Source: Notamacropus eugenii
Lineage: Eukaryota; Chordata; Mammalia; Diprotodontia; Macropodidae
NCBI RefSeq assembly: GCF_028372415.1
Contig: NC_092874.1
Location: 337,746,151-337,810,150 of the forward strand
Direction of reading: 5' to 3'
Length of the DNA stretch: 64,000 bases
Made by a program: the position numbers and the translations under genes. Of this stretch, positions 42,690 through 55,077 are shown piece after piece. The notes below the pieces were generated by a model that worked only from the letters and a program-made list of their open reading frames with translations, was not told where the DNA came from and ran no database searches. Numbering within the stretch: the first letter of the stretch is position 1; each line of letters begins with the position of its first letter.

Positions 42690-45385
42690 TGGGGGTTAGC
42701 CAAGATGAAGAAGAAAAAGCAGCAACCTGCCTCAGCTCTTCCTAAAATCCCTCTGTAACCTTTAAATAATGCCATAAAACAAATCCTATAGCAACAGAAC
42801 AGGACTGTGTGAAACAGTTTTACAGACAATGACAATTTATAAATTAGCAGAAAAGGTCTGTCACACCTAGGTGAGAGGGGAGCACAATCTAGTGCAGGCA
42901 GTCCCAGCACAGGCCTAATTCCAGGAGCAGTCCTTGGGAATCTGAATTAGCAGTGGTAGAATCTGGTTCCAGAGCTTCAGCCTAAGGACAATAAGGGCAT
43001 CAAACGACTGGTCAGAAAGATATTAGAAGGGTATCTGTGCTTGCACTGAGGCAGGACTCTGTTGCTTTGGCCATACTCAGACTAGAGGACTGGTATCAAG
43101 TTCCTGTTTGGCAGTCTCATGGTGAGGAGGAGCACTAGTACATCAGAGCTTATAGCCACAGTGAAACAGTGTCCTTCCTCAAAATTCCAGAGCAGAAAAG
43201 AATTCTTGTGACTAGAACACAGGCCAGAAGAGTAGTAAACAAACCACTCCTTAGATCATGCCACCTTGGAAGAGTTGAAAACTTATAGAGCCCTAGAAGT
43301 ATGCCTGAAAACAGCTGTAAAAAGCCTTTGAAACTTGGGACAGTGAACCCTGCACCCTAGAAAGAGAACCCTATTTTAACAAAGAGATAAAAGTCTATAA
43401 ATAGGTTGGGAATATGAGCAAACAAAAGAAAAATTATTCTGAGCATGGAAAGTTACTATGGTGACAAGGGTGATCAAAACATACACTCAGAAGAAGACAA
43501 AAAAAGGCAAAGTTCCTACATCCAAAGCCTCTAAGAAAAATACGAATCTGTTTCAGGTCATTGAGGAGTTGAAAAAGGATTTTGAAGAGCAAGTAAGAGT
43601 GATAGAGGAAAAAATGAGAAAAGAAATGAGAGTGTTGAAAAATGAGTCAGCAGTTTACTAAAAGAGACACAGAAAATACTGAAAAAATAACACCTTAATA
43701 AACAGACTAGGCCAAATGGTAAAACAGGTCCAAAAAGCCAATGAGGAAAAGAATGCCTTAAAAAGAAGAATTGACCAAAGGGGGAAAGAGGCACAAAAAT
43801 TCAATGAAGGAAAAAAAATCCTTAAAAAATAGAATTGACCAAATGGAAAAGGAGGTACAAAAACTCATTGAAGAAAATAATTCCTTAAAAATTAGAAAGA
43901 AACAAATGGAAGCTAATGATTTTATGAGAAATCAAGAAGCAATAAAACAAAACCAAAAGAATGAAACAAAAAACAAGGTGAAATATCTCGTAGAAAAAAA
44001 AAAACTGACCAGGAAAATAGATCCAGGAGAAGTAATTTAAAAATTATTAGATTACCATAAATCCATGATTTTTTTTTAAAAAAGGCTTAGACTCCATCTT
44101 TCAAGAAATTATAAAAGAAAACTGCCCTGATATTCTAGAACCAGAGGGTGAAATAGAAATTGAAAAAATCCACTGATCATCTCCTGAAAGAAATCACAAA
44201 ATGAAAACTCCCAAAAGTATTATAGCAAAATTCCAGAGTTCCCAGGTGAAGGAGAAAATATTACAAGCAATCAGAAAGAAACAATTCAAGTGTTGTGGAG
44301 CTACAATCAGAAAGACTCAAGATTTCGCAGCTTCTACATCAAAGGATTGGAGAACTTTTTTGGAGGGGAAAGTAGTTAGGATTACAACCAAAAAAATCAC
44401 TTATTAAGTGTAATCCTTCAAGGGGGGATGGGCATTCAATGAAATAGAGGACTTTTAAGCATTCTTGATGAAAAGACCAGAACTGAATAGAAAATTTGAC
44501 TTGCAGATACATGCCTCAAAAGAAGCAAGGAAGGTAAATAGAAAAGGGAAATCATAAGGTCCTTCATAAGGTTAACCTGTTTGCATTCTTACTTGGGAAG
44601 ATGATACTTGTAACTCATAAGAGCTTTCTCATTATTAGGGCAGTTAGAAGGAATTTATCTATCTCTCTATCTATCTATAGGTGTGATTTTAATATGAAAG
44701 GATGATATCTAGGAAAATAAAATTAAGGGGTGAGAGAAGAATGTACTGAGAGAAGGAGAAAGGGAGTGGTAAACTGAGGTAAATTATCTCACATAAAGAG
44801 GCAAGAAAAAGCCTTTATAGTAGTGGAAAAATGGGGGAAGTGAGAGGGAGTGAATGAATTTTACTCTCATTAGAACTGGCTTAAAGATGAAATAACATTC
44901 ATTTGGGTATAGAAATCTATTGCAGCTTACAAGAAATTAGGAGGGGAAAAGATAAGAAAAAGGGGCAGTGATGGAAAGGGAGGGCAGATTGGGGAAGGGG
45001 TAGTCAGAAACAAAACACTTTTGAGGAGGGACAGGGTGAAAGGAGGCAGAGAACAGAATAAACAGGGGTGATAGCATCGAGGAAAATACAGTTAGCAATA
45101 GTAAGTGTGAAAAAAATGGAAGCAAATTTCTCTGATAAATGCCCCATTTCTCAAACATAGAGAGAACTGAGTCAGATTTCTAAAAATGAGTCGTATTCCA
45201 CTTGATAAATGATCAAAAATATGAAGTTTTCAGATTAAGTCATCAAAATTAACCATAGTCATGTGAACAAAATCTAACTCACTATCAATTGGAGAAATGC
45301 TAATTAAAAGAATTCTGGGCTTCTACCTTGTTCCTATTAAATTGTCTAATAGGAAAGAAAAGGAAGATACAAAATAAAGGAATGA
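42690..45385 (+). mobile_element. Half-L1 (HAL1-like) element 2 with L1-type tail
   Basis: The 5' UTR starts at 42690 ('gccaagatgaagaagaaaaa') and runs to 43413. ORF1 (43414-44557) follows, then the same 3' sequence as element 1 ('gatacttgtaactcataaga' against 'gatatttgtaactcatgaga'). From about 45085 it passes into L1 ORF2-end sequence ('atttctctgataaatgcccc', 'tgataaatgatcaaaaatat') and stops near 45385 without an A-tail. No endonuclease or RT core lies between ORF1 and this tail. It shows that the ORF2 deletion is shared with element 1. Confidence 0.72.
43414..44557 (+). pseudogene. L1-type ORF1 of half-L1 element 2
   Basis: It starts at ATG 43414 ('MSKQKKNYSEHGK'). Frames then switch: coiled coil ('VIEELKKDFEEQVRVIEEKM', 43458-43661; 'IDQMEKEVQKLIEENNSLKI' near 43830), RNA-recognition part ('DILEPEGEIEIEK' near 44130), and C-terminal domain ('VKEKILQAIRKKQFKCCGAT' near 44250, 'ELNRKFDLQIHASKEARK' ending at the TAA at 44555). 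At least four frame breaks. The domain order is that of L1 ORF1p. Confidence 0.8.
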
Positions 45386-47240
45386 ATAAGGTGAGTCTTT
45401 TGAATGTAATGTCAGTATTAACACTTGTTTTGACAATCTACATTGCTAGAGGTTAATTCATATTTAGTTGATGCTTAAGAAGTAAAGATACTTATTTTAC
45501 AACTGTAAAATATGAGAAAAATCAATGAAACTTGCTTAAGATGATCAGGCTATCAATAATTAAGAAAGCAGAAAAAGGCTTTAAATCAGAGATTCTGGAC
45601 CCGGTGATCTAGTTTTCCTCACAAAAAGAGGTCTAATCTGACACGTTCAAGTCAAATGAATACTATTTACTTTTTTATCTTTCTGAACATTGTAGAGATC
45701 AAGGAAATTCTACTGAAATCTATGCACTTTGAAATATATTGTGTTATCTATAAAGGTTGGTGGTCTGATGCTGTAGGAAAAAAAGTTCATTTGATGAATT
45801 TCAGGTTAAGAGAAACTCAATATGTGTATCTTTTCATTGAAACAGCTATTTGATGAAATTCCTATATTTTATTTTTGAATTAGGACATTACAGTGCATTA
45901 CATCTTGCATAATCAAAGACCTTGCCTATAAGCATGAGGAAAACCACTTCTATTTATGAGTGTACTTAAAGTCATATAAATAAATATATGAAATATAAAA
46001 TAAATATATTTAATACTTTCATTTTAATAAATAATATATATACACATTCATATACACTTAACTGAATGTGTGTATACTTTTTCAGACAGCACACTGTGAC
46101 ATTTGATGTGTTTTGGTTTTGATAGTCTTAAGATTCCTACATATATGTCCAAGTGAAAGTTTCAAATTACATACGTGTTTGACACTATCATGCACCATAC
46201 TGTATTGAAATAGTTCTCTCAAAGGAAGAAAAAGAAATATTTGGAAAGCAATCATGAATGTAGTATAGTGTTTAATAATCGAATTATGATATTAGAACTA
46301 TAGCTAAAGGTATAGAATTAAATGAATATTGTTCAGGATTGGATTGATAAATATATATTTGAAAGTTTTCAAAATCTAATCAAAAGGGTTTAAGAATTCA
46401 AAAAAAAAGTGAAAGAGGAGAGAACTGCACAAGCTAAATACCAAATACATTGGTATAGAACTTTAAGATTATCATTAAATATAATCTTATGATTTATAGG
46501 AGGTAAATTATAAGCAAAGAACCAGCAATAAAACTTCATGGCCGCAGTTACTTGTATATAAATCCTCAAAGCTTGGGCAGCAAAGTGAACTGGAGCTCCC
46601 AATGTAGTGGAGCTAATTTGCTCTGGTTTTTGAGGTATGCATCTTATTTAAAAAGAACTGAAGAGATAAATGTGAGGATGCAAAGTAGCAGTGCATCTGA
46701 TGAAGACATACATACATACATCAGGAAATCCAAGAATCTGAAGAAGGAACAGAAGTAGAAACAGACATGATTACTTTCATCTGAGTACACTACAACCTAG
46801 ACAGAAGGGAAAAAATGATCAGGCATTTAGGAAACAAATCACAAATGTGTCATATGGGCTTGAAATTGTATTGAAGGCAGACTTCATTTATCCAGACATC
46901 TGCTGAAACTCTCTCTGCCTGCCAAAACATAGTAGTTAATAATGTCTTGGCTTACCTTAATGATTATTCCATCCTTTAAGAGGTAGAAAAAGCGATGAGG
47001 GGGACATATTCTGGCTCCTATTCTCACCAACAAGGAAAAAGTGATTGCTAGGCAGAAATGATAGCAACATTTTGTAAAGTGACCAGGTCTATGTTAGAAT
47101 TGGTGGTAAAAGAACAAGGAAAGTTATAGTCTGTCATAAGGCCCTTGGCCTTAGATCAAATTTAAAGAAAGCATATTTTTAAACATATATTATTAATAAG
47201 TAAAAGACATTATTTATAATTATTATTTTATTATAATAAG
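45386..47240. other. Unassigned AT-rich DNA
   Basis: No gene or repeat was recognised. TA-rich tract near 45975-46040. Confidence 0.4.
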
Positions 47241-47540
47241 GAGGCAACTAGATGGTATAGTGGATAGAGTGCTGGGCATGGAGTAAGGAAGACCTGAGTT
47301 TAAATTCAACATCAGACACTTACTAGTTATTCGACCTTGGGCAAGTCATTTAACTTCTATTTGTTTCAGTTTCCTTATCTACAAAAAGGGGATAATAATA
47401 GTACCTACCTCAGGATTTGGGGGAAGTTCAAATGAGATTTTATTTGTAAAACTCTTAACAAAGTATTTGGCAACAGTAGGCACTATATGAATGCTAGCTG
47501 TGATGATGGTGGTGGTGGCGATGGTAATGATGATGATGCA
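47241..47540 (+). mobile_element. MIR/THER-type SINE, full length, with GATGGT microsatellite
   Basis: It has the head 'actagatggtatagtggata', the CORE 'acttactagttattcgacct', 'cctcaggatttgggggaagt' and the end 'tatgaatgctagct' at 47500. A (GATGGT/GATGAT)n tract to 47540 follows, probably grown from the SINE tail. Confidence 0.8.
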
Positions 47541-47664
47541 TTGGGAATATATGCCTCAACATTCTACAGGCAAAAAGGCAGGAGGAATAGAAAATTCAAG
47601 GCTGAAAGTGAAGAAAATAAAACAATTCAGTTAAGAAAAGAGAGGAGCTGGTTTAATAATCACA

Positions 47665-47775
47665 AAAGCAGAGATTTAGAGCTAGAAGGAATCTTTAAGT
47701 CATTTGGTCCATGTTTTATTCATGAGGAAACTAGAACCAGGGAGCTTAAATGATTTGCCCCAAATTGTTAGGTGA
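47665..47775 (-). mobile_element. MIR3-like fragment
   Basis: It has 'gagatttagagctagaagga', 'catgaggaaactagaaccag' and 'aatgatttgccccaaattgt', antisense. Confidence 0.6.
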
Positions 47776-48189
47776 GGATACATATGCAGTCATCAACCAA
47801 CTTGGCCTACACATGTGTAGAAGACAAAAGCAAGAATGGATAATAGAAAATGAATACCTCACTGTCATTTCATCTGAACTATTTTGGTGAAGAGATAAGG
47901 ACAAAATATGGAATAAGACCACTACTGATGTTGGATCTCTGATCCACAATTTTTTCATATGAGGTGATATTATCTCCTACCTGACAGTGTTGTGAAAATC
48001 ATTATCTCAACTTTTTCTTCTACTGGCGAATCATGTTTCCAGAGCATGGCTACCTGCATCTCTCCATTCAGATTCCAGGACTGACTTCTAAGGGTTTAGG
48101 AGTGACTAATGATATTGGCTGGAAACCCCACCAAAATTTTCAGTTGAGAACCAATTGGTAGCTTTTAGAAATAGTACAATGGTCCACTC
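47776..48189. other. Unassigned DNA
   Basis: Nothing was recognised. Confidence 0.4.
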
Positions 48190-48790
48190 CTCCTTTCTCC
48201 CCCATCACCAAAGTCTGTGACATACTTCCTCAAGTACATGCACACCCAGTAATTCTAGTAGTGGGTAAAAGTTCCAGAAATGTGAAAAATAGAGAAAATA
48301 GCTCCTGTATACTGCAATAGTCACAGCAATTCTTTTTGTGGGAACAAAAGAAAGAACTGTAAAAAAGTTGAGATTTATGAATTGGATCTTGACTAAACAA
48401 TTATGTGAATATTTTGGCATATTATTATGCCATAAGAAATGGCAATGATGAATTCAGAGAAATATGGGAAGACTTGCATGAACTGCTACATGTAGAAGTA
48501 AGCAGACATTTGACTATGGCAATGGAAACGAAACCAAAATCAATTGCAATAAAAAAAAGACTTATCCCCAGAAAACTGATGAAAAAAAAAAAAGCCTACC
48601 TCTCTCCTTTGAGATGAGAAATGATAGATGTGGAATGTGAAATATACTGCCCAATACAGTCACTTTGTGTTGGTTTTGCTTGATTAATTTTGGGAGGGGG
48701 ATTACAAGGAAAGTTTCAATGGAGAAGAGAGTTAAGGAGAAATGGCTGTGGTATAAAAAACAAGGCATCAATAAACCTATTTAAAATAAA
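48190..48790 (+). mobile_element. L1 3' end
   Basis: It has 'cacagcaattctttttgtgg', 'tattatgccataagaaatgg', 'tacatgtagaagtaagcaga' and the L1-type 3' UTR to 48790 ending in 'aaaataaa'. It is 5'-truncated. Confidence 0.68.
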
Positions 48791-50789
48791 AATCATGTAG
48801 AAAGAGAAAAATGCCACAGGATTAGAGAAGATAAATGTTCTATTATTTTGAGGGGGAGGGAAGAGACTACAAACTGCAACAAACCATGGAATCCCCTTAC
48901 TTTAGTTCCTGGCAAAATTTTTGAATGCATTATTGAATTCAATATTGGACACAGCACCAGAATTTGAACAAAGATAAATAGAATTCCTTATCAGTTTCTT
49001 CTGTTTAATAGTATGCTGGAAGCAAATAGTCTTATAGTTTTCTTAAGTCTGTTTTTAGTGATCTCCAGTGTCCTGCATTAACTTACTGACATTAGGCATT
49101 ATATTCTTTTAAACAGCAAATCCATCTCAGTGCAATGAATCACGGGGAAATGCATCATTTATGCTGGATGTCAGAGTCTATAGCAAAGTTCCCATGGATT
49201 GTAAAGATTCATGACAGGCAAATATAAACTAGGGAAAATAAATTTACAACTTGGGGAAGCTTTCATGCAGTGCTGTGAAGAAAAAAGGTAGTTCAGCTTA
49301 AAAATAAAAAAAAAAAAGTTTAACTATATACATGGATGTTGGTGGCCTTAGTAAAGAATCTGAAAGATTTTATTTACTAATAAGACAAAGAACTTTTCTT
49401 CACAGTATTTCACCTGTGACCTCAGCCTGACTGAAATTGAATATAATCTTCACTACCAGCACCCAACCCCACTCCTGTCACTTTCTCCTTTCCCAGCATG
49501 CAAATTCAACCTTTGGCTAAGCCACTGCTTACCCCAATTTTTTTTTTTTCTATTCTGAACAGTGGGCAATTAAAAATGACAGTGTTTTAAATTCATAAAA
49601 TATACTTCATCCATGAAGCTATGAACATTTCAGAAATCATAACTCTCCTATCTATCGAACCCTCTCTTCCTTTTAGCTAGGAAGATAGTCATTATTCTTG
49701 ACCAGATGGAGATACTGCAACTGATAACTGATTTTCTTAGATCAGGAAGGGAAGTAAATTGCTCTGATTAAGACCCATTTTTATTGCGTTTATTGCTCTA
49801 ATTTGAGTGTAGAGGAAGACCTGATCATAACAGTGTATACTCTAATGTTGTAAATATGTATTTAACATATTTGCATAAAATATGTAATACATAAAGTTAG
49901 ATGTTTATATATGACTTACATATAGAAATTGCTATAATGAATATATTTGTAGTTATGAATGAAGTATATGTACATATATGTATATATTTGTATGTGTGCA
50001 CATATACACATATACACACAAACACACACTACAGTTTTGTTTCAGGGACCTGAAGGAATTGCAAATAGAGATAAATACCTCTGAATATTGGGCTTTTCTT
50101 TTTCTTTTTTTTCTTTTTTTGTTTTTATTCTGAAAAAAAACTCCTGTGATGTTCTAATTACAAATCGTTTTTTTATTTTTTCAGGAGACCTGTTTCTTAG
50201 TAGTCTAGATATTTACATATGTTAAAATAAAAATAAAAACACTTTTCTATTTTTAGTTTGTTTCCTCCTTTAATATTTTCCTTTCTAATGTGCAGCATGC
50301 TACATTTCTTAGAATTCTGAATGCACTAAATTTTTGAAGGCTATTAGTTATTAATACATTGTCATATGTCACTGATAATACTTCTGCTTATTTGCCAACG
50401 GCATTGATTTCCTGGATACTGTAGATTACTTTTTATATGCCAGTTGTTCATCTAATGTTGCCTTCATTTGCATGCTTTTGTGTAGGCTACTTTGCAGCAA
50501 CACTGTACATTGTTGATTGCATTTGCGTATTGGTTAATGCTTTGTTATTTTTGGTACTTCACTTTTGTTTATTTGCATTTGTCCAATACAACTTTCACAT
50601 TTTGATTATAATGTGATAGGTGTTAGTATTCTAGAAATATGGTACATAACAATGGATACAGAAACATGAAGAAGTCTTCTGATCCCCATAATGGAATCTG
50701 AATCTTAAAATAAGGAAATTATTAAAACATTGAGAAAACGTACAAAAAGATTTGGAGAGATGGGGATTGACAAGTTTAAACCATGGAAT
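48791..50789. other. Repeat-poor AT-rich stretch
   Basis: No transposon was recognised except a (TATG/CACA)n tract at 49960-50030. Two ATTTGCAT octamers lie near 50467 and 50572. No frame looks coding. It could hold non-coding conserved sequence, which cannot be judged here. Confidence 0.35.
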
Positions 50790-50935
50790 TCCAACATGTG
50801 TTTGTATGTGTGATTTGCATATTGTCTCTGCCATGAGAATGTGAGTTCCTTGAGGCAGAGATGTGTGTTTGCCTTTCTGTGTATTCCCAGTACTTAGCAC
50901 AATGCTTAGCACATAGTAAGCATTCCTAACTGAGT
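50790..50935 (+). mobile_element. L2 3'-end fragment
   Basis: It has 'gtgagttccttgaggcagag', 'gtgtattcccagtacttagc' and 'cttagcacatagtaagcatt', a well-preserved L2 end. Confidence 0.75.
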
Positions 50936-51713
50936 TATCAGAGACAGTTGATCATTCATATAAGAGCAATTGGATTTAGTCATTGGAAACTCATCACTGC
51001 ATTCTGCTCTGAAAAGACATAGCTGACATAGAAAGTAGAGGGACAGAGAAAACTTCATAGTCAAATATTAAAAAGCTTCCTTAAATCAGAAAAGAGGCTT
51101 CATCCATGAATGCTTCTGAGAATAGACCTTCCATTTCACAGTAAAATTATGAACCCCTCAAATTTCTGCAAAGGACATACATCCTCCAAGAGAAGAACCA
51201 GTAGAAATTCAGGTTCGCAAAGTGACTTAATTATTACATACGGTGTAGAAGAGCATGTCAAAAGAGAAAACTTGAGCGTTGTGATAGAAGGCGTAGAAAG
51301 GCCACTTTTTCATTTTTGTGCATCAGAACACAGCAAATCTCATAATCTCATGTCCTTGCAATAGCTGGAGTGGTATTATGGAGTTTGCCCAAATGTATTC
51401 TAGTTCTTGGCTAGGGTGATTCTGGTCCTTCAGCACAAAAATGAGAGATCTTTTGATTTTGTGAGATAGGGCAAATGACCTTCAATACTATGAAGGGCTA
51501 TAGAGGAATGGTTCAATCTCAGTAAGTGGATGGTATAAGTGACTGGTAGATGTGAGCAAAGGCAAATAAAAATTTTGGAATCTGTCAGCACCACTATTGG
51601 TCATCATTGAAGAAAGTAAACAACTGAATTATTGCTAAAAGAAAGCTTTGAAGAATGTCTATAAAAGGAATGATCAAACTCAGGAAATTAGTTTAATTAT
51701 ATTTGCAATGCCT
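50936..51713. other. Unassigned DNA
   Basis: Nothing was recognised. Confidence 0.4.
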
Positions 51714-52250
51714 TGTGTTTGGACCACAGAAACAAAACGAGAAACCTACACTGGTCACCTAGACTCAAAGGCAGGAGCCTATAGAAAATTTATTGAGAAA
51801 GAGATTTGCAAATTATAGCATTGCACATACACAAATGAGTGTATGACCAGAGTTCACAACACCCTGATTTAAGAATAAGACTAATAGGTTAGATTTTTTT
51901 TTTCTGCTTCAGCTCTGGTCTATATGACCACTAAAAGATCAAACCCATTGGAGACATAAATGCTTAATTTCTCTAACAAAAGCTGTTGCTCATTGGGTCT
52001 CCTCTGAGAAACTGGGATGGAACTGAGTACAGAAATTTCTACATATTCCGCAGAGTAGGCCTGACCTCATCATCAGTTACTTATGGGTCTGTCCTATCCA
52101 GATTCATATAACCCCATCCGGATGTGATAGTGAACACTTAAAATGTGTAATATCCTGCTGTGACAGGCAGTCAATATCAAGTGACCACTGTATTCTATTT
52201 ATTCTATGAGGGACATTTTAGGAAAATACTTTTGCAGTCTATAAAATGAC
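51714..52250 (-). mobile_element. Possible LTR, minus strand (upstream end undefined)
   Basis: A minus-strand AATAAA (complement at 51786-51792) is followed by about 70 bases of U5-like sequence ending at TG...CA-compatible 'ccaaacaca' (51714-51722). No partner terminus or target duplication was found. Confidence 0.3.
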
Positions 52251-52694
52251 ATGGAATTCAGAGACTGATTGACAAGGACCTGCTACTATGGAGACTAAAC
52301 TTCCTCTTAACCCCTTCCTCTGGCCCATGGGGGAATCAAAACCCATTTCAGATGACAGAGAAGGTAGAAGATATGGCAGAAAATGCTGTGATAATAGGGG
52401 CATGTGATGCTTTTTCTCCTTGACTTTACCTTCTCTCTCCTTCCTGGTCTAGTAGCACAGAACTCATTCAGGTTCCTTCCCTGCTTGTATGCTTTAGATT
52501 TTGAGAGTCACCGACCCTATTCCTTTCCACAGGATGGACAACAACCAGACCTAACTTTCTGCCCTGTCTCTATATACTCTATGCTCTCACCATTATTATC
52601 TTCATCTATGGATGTGCTTAAGGACCTGGTAGTCTTTCTGTTCCCTTACCTCTGTGACCTTGTGACTTTCGGAACTTCCCCGTAGCTGAATATT

Positions 52695-52830
52695 CCTTTA
52701 ATGTTATTTCCCTCAATGAAATTGTGAGTTTTTCAAAAGCAAAATCTGTCTGCCTTTTTATTTTTGTATTCCTAATACTTAGCATATTCCCAAGACTTAG
52801 AAAGTGCTTAATAAACATTCATCCATTCGT
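52695..52830 (+). mobile_element. L2 3'-end fragment
   Basis: It has 'gtattcctaatacttagca' and 'gtgcttaataaacattcatc', the L2 3' terminus. The preceding 52404-52690 may be L2 too, but is too diverged to call. Confidence 0.62.
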
Positions 52831-53084
52831 TTATATTTGGTATCCCTCAGAACAATTCTGAAATTTCCTAAGGATAGTGTTGGTGTCAACATGAAAGTAG
52901 ACACCATGGTTTTGCTATGTGTAGAACTAGCAACTATCTATGGATTAACAGAAACAACTTAAACCAGCTCCAGCCTATGCAAGGTATTAGGCAGTTATTG
53001 CAAGAAGTAAAGCACAATGCCTGAATACCTTGAACATTCATGCATCCTGAACAAAATCTCACAGAAAGTCATATGATCAGTTAA

Positions 53085-53667
53085 AATGGGATAAGTGAGG
53101 TGTGGGAGGATGATAGAAGATAGGGCAAGTGGAAGGAGGAGGTAATTGGAAGTAAACATTTTTGAGGAAGGACAGGGTCAAAAGAGAGAATAGAATAAAT
53201 GGGAAGGCAGGACAGGATGGAGGGAAATATAGTTAGTCTTTCACAACATAACTGTTATGGAAGTGTTTTGCATGACTACACATGCATTACCTGTATAGAA
53301 TTCCTTGGCTTCTTAATGGGGAGGGATGGGGAGGGAGGAAGGTAGAGAAGTTAGAACTCAAAGTTTTAAAAATGAATGTTAAAAATTGTTTTTACATGCA
53401 ACTGGGAAATAAGACATACAGGCAATGGGATATAGAAATCTGTCTTACCGTACCAGAAAATAGAGGGGAAAGTGATAAAAGAAGGGAGGGATATGATAAA
53501 AGGGAGGGCAAATTGGAGGAAGGGGTAATCAGTATGCATGCTGTCTTGGGGTGGTTGGAGGGGAGAGATGGAGAGAAAAATTTGAACTCAAAATCTTGTA
53601 GAAGTGAATGTTGAACTAAAACTAAATAAATGAATCAATAAAAAATAAAAAAAAGATTAAAAAAGGA
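53085..53667 (+). mobile_element. L1/half-L1 3'-UTR
   Basis: It is collinear with the end of half-L1 element 1 (41709-42223): 'ttcacaacataactgttatg', 'gttttgcatgactacacatg', 'caactgggaaataagacata', 'gtagaagtgaatgttgaact' and an A-rich terminus. It is 5'-truncated. The frame at 53282-53614 is a purine artefact. Confidence 0.75.
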
Positions 53668-54844
53668 AATACATACCAAATACAGAGTCACTGAAGTTAA
53701 AAAAAGAATAGTATATAAAATAAATACTCATGAAATTAAGCATCTTGATAAGGTTGAACATTCTTGCATTTCTGTATGTCATTTGTGTTGCTTTTTATCT
53801 TCTCAGTCTCAAACCATAAATTTATAACTGAGACAAACTTGGATAAAATCACTGTTAACAGCCACATAATTTATTAACAGTGTCAAGTAGCATAGAAAAC
53901 ACAGATACACATTCAAACGTGATATAAAAGGCTGCAATAGACTTTGCAGCCAGATTTGTATTTTTCCTTCTCTTCCCACCATGTCCTCTCTCCATACTGC
54001 CAATTAATTCTCATATTCCAGATATGGTTGCTGGGTATGACTGTAGCAAAGACAGTGGGGGAAACTGGAAATCAATTGTCTGATAGATGAAAGAAGTAGG
54101 AGTTCCCCTGGCAGTGTTCTAGGGAAGCAGAGAGAGAGAAATGAATTATCAACCTCCTGCTAGTTTGGTCTAATTTCTTCTCTGAGGCTTTGGCTAATCC
54201 ACCTCCCATTAAAATCTTACTCTTAACTGGTCCTGGTCTTATCACCTTTGCTGTTACCTGCTTATAGCCACTAGGCAGTCAATACCCATCTGCCATTACT
54301 ATGTGTCCATGAATGTTTAGAGTAACCTGAGCAGTCAAGTCCCTTAGCTACAACTACCTCTTCCTACTCTGTCTTTCCATTATATAGCTTCTTGTGGGAA
54401 ATTTGCTCCAGGACTCCTGTTCTCCTATGTGTCATAATATAGATTAACCTCATGGTTTTCCAACAGCTCTATGATCCTGAGGAAGTTCTATCAAACATTA
54501 CTGGAGCTATGTCCCTTTAAAGACTCTTTTTTTGTTCCACAGAGAGACAACTGATACCTTTGTACTATTTTTGTCTGATACCTATATCCACCAGGGCTTT
54601 TAATCAGAGATCCCAAAATGCTGATATTGTTTCATTGGGATTAATACTGGAACCCAAGGTATCAGTCTTTCCAGCACAGACAGAATATGCTTTCACCTTC
54701 TTGACTCAAGAACTTATTCACAACACATCCAACATAAAATCATTTATGAGAATTCACATTCAGATACTATACCTCTGTCATTCACACTGACAGATTTATC
54801 ATTACAAATCTGAAGGAGAGGGGTGAGGTAAAACTTTTAAATTG
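53668..54844. other. Unassigned DNA
   Basis: No gene or repeat was recognised. Confidence 0.4.
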
Positions 54845-55062
54845 TTTTAGTTTTTTTCAGTAATCTGGAGCAATCTTTTATACAGTTGTTGATAATTTTC
54901 ATTTCTTCTTTGAAAAAGTGTTCATATCTTTTGACTTCTTACCAATTGGGGCTTGTCCCTGGGGTTCCTGTATTTGTGCCAATTTCTCATGCATCTTTAA
55001 TGTTAGATATTTTATGAGAAATATTTAATAAAAATTTTCCCCACTTAATGCATTTATTGATT
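54845..55062 (-). mobile_element. Inverted 5' segment of an L1
   Basis: The reverse complement has L1 ORF2-end sequence: 'gatatgaacactttttcaaa', 'taccaaaagatatgaac'-region order, and near 55040 'ggggaaaatttttattaaat'. It is the L1 stretch that normally precedes the segment starting at 55078, in opposite orientation. Confidence 0.6.
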
Positions 55063-55077
55063 TAAAAATTCTAAAGA

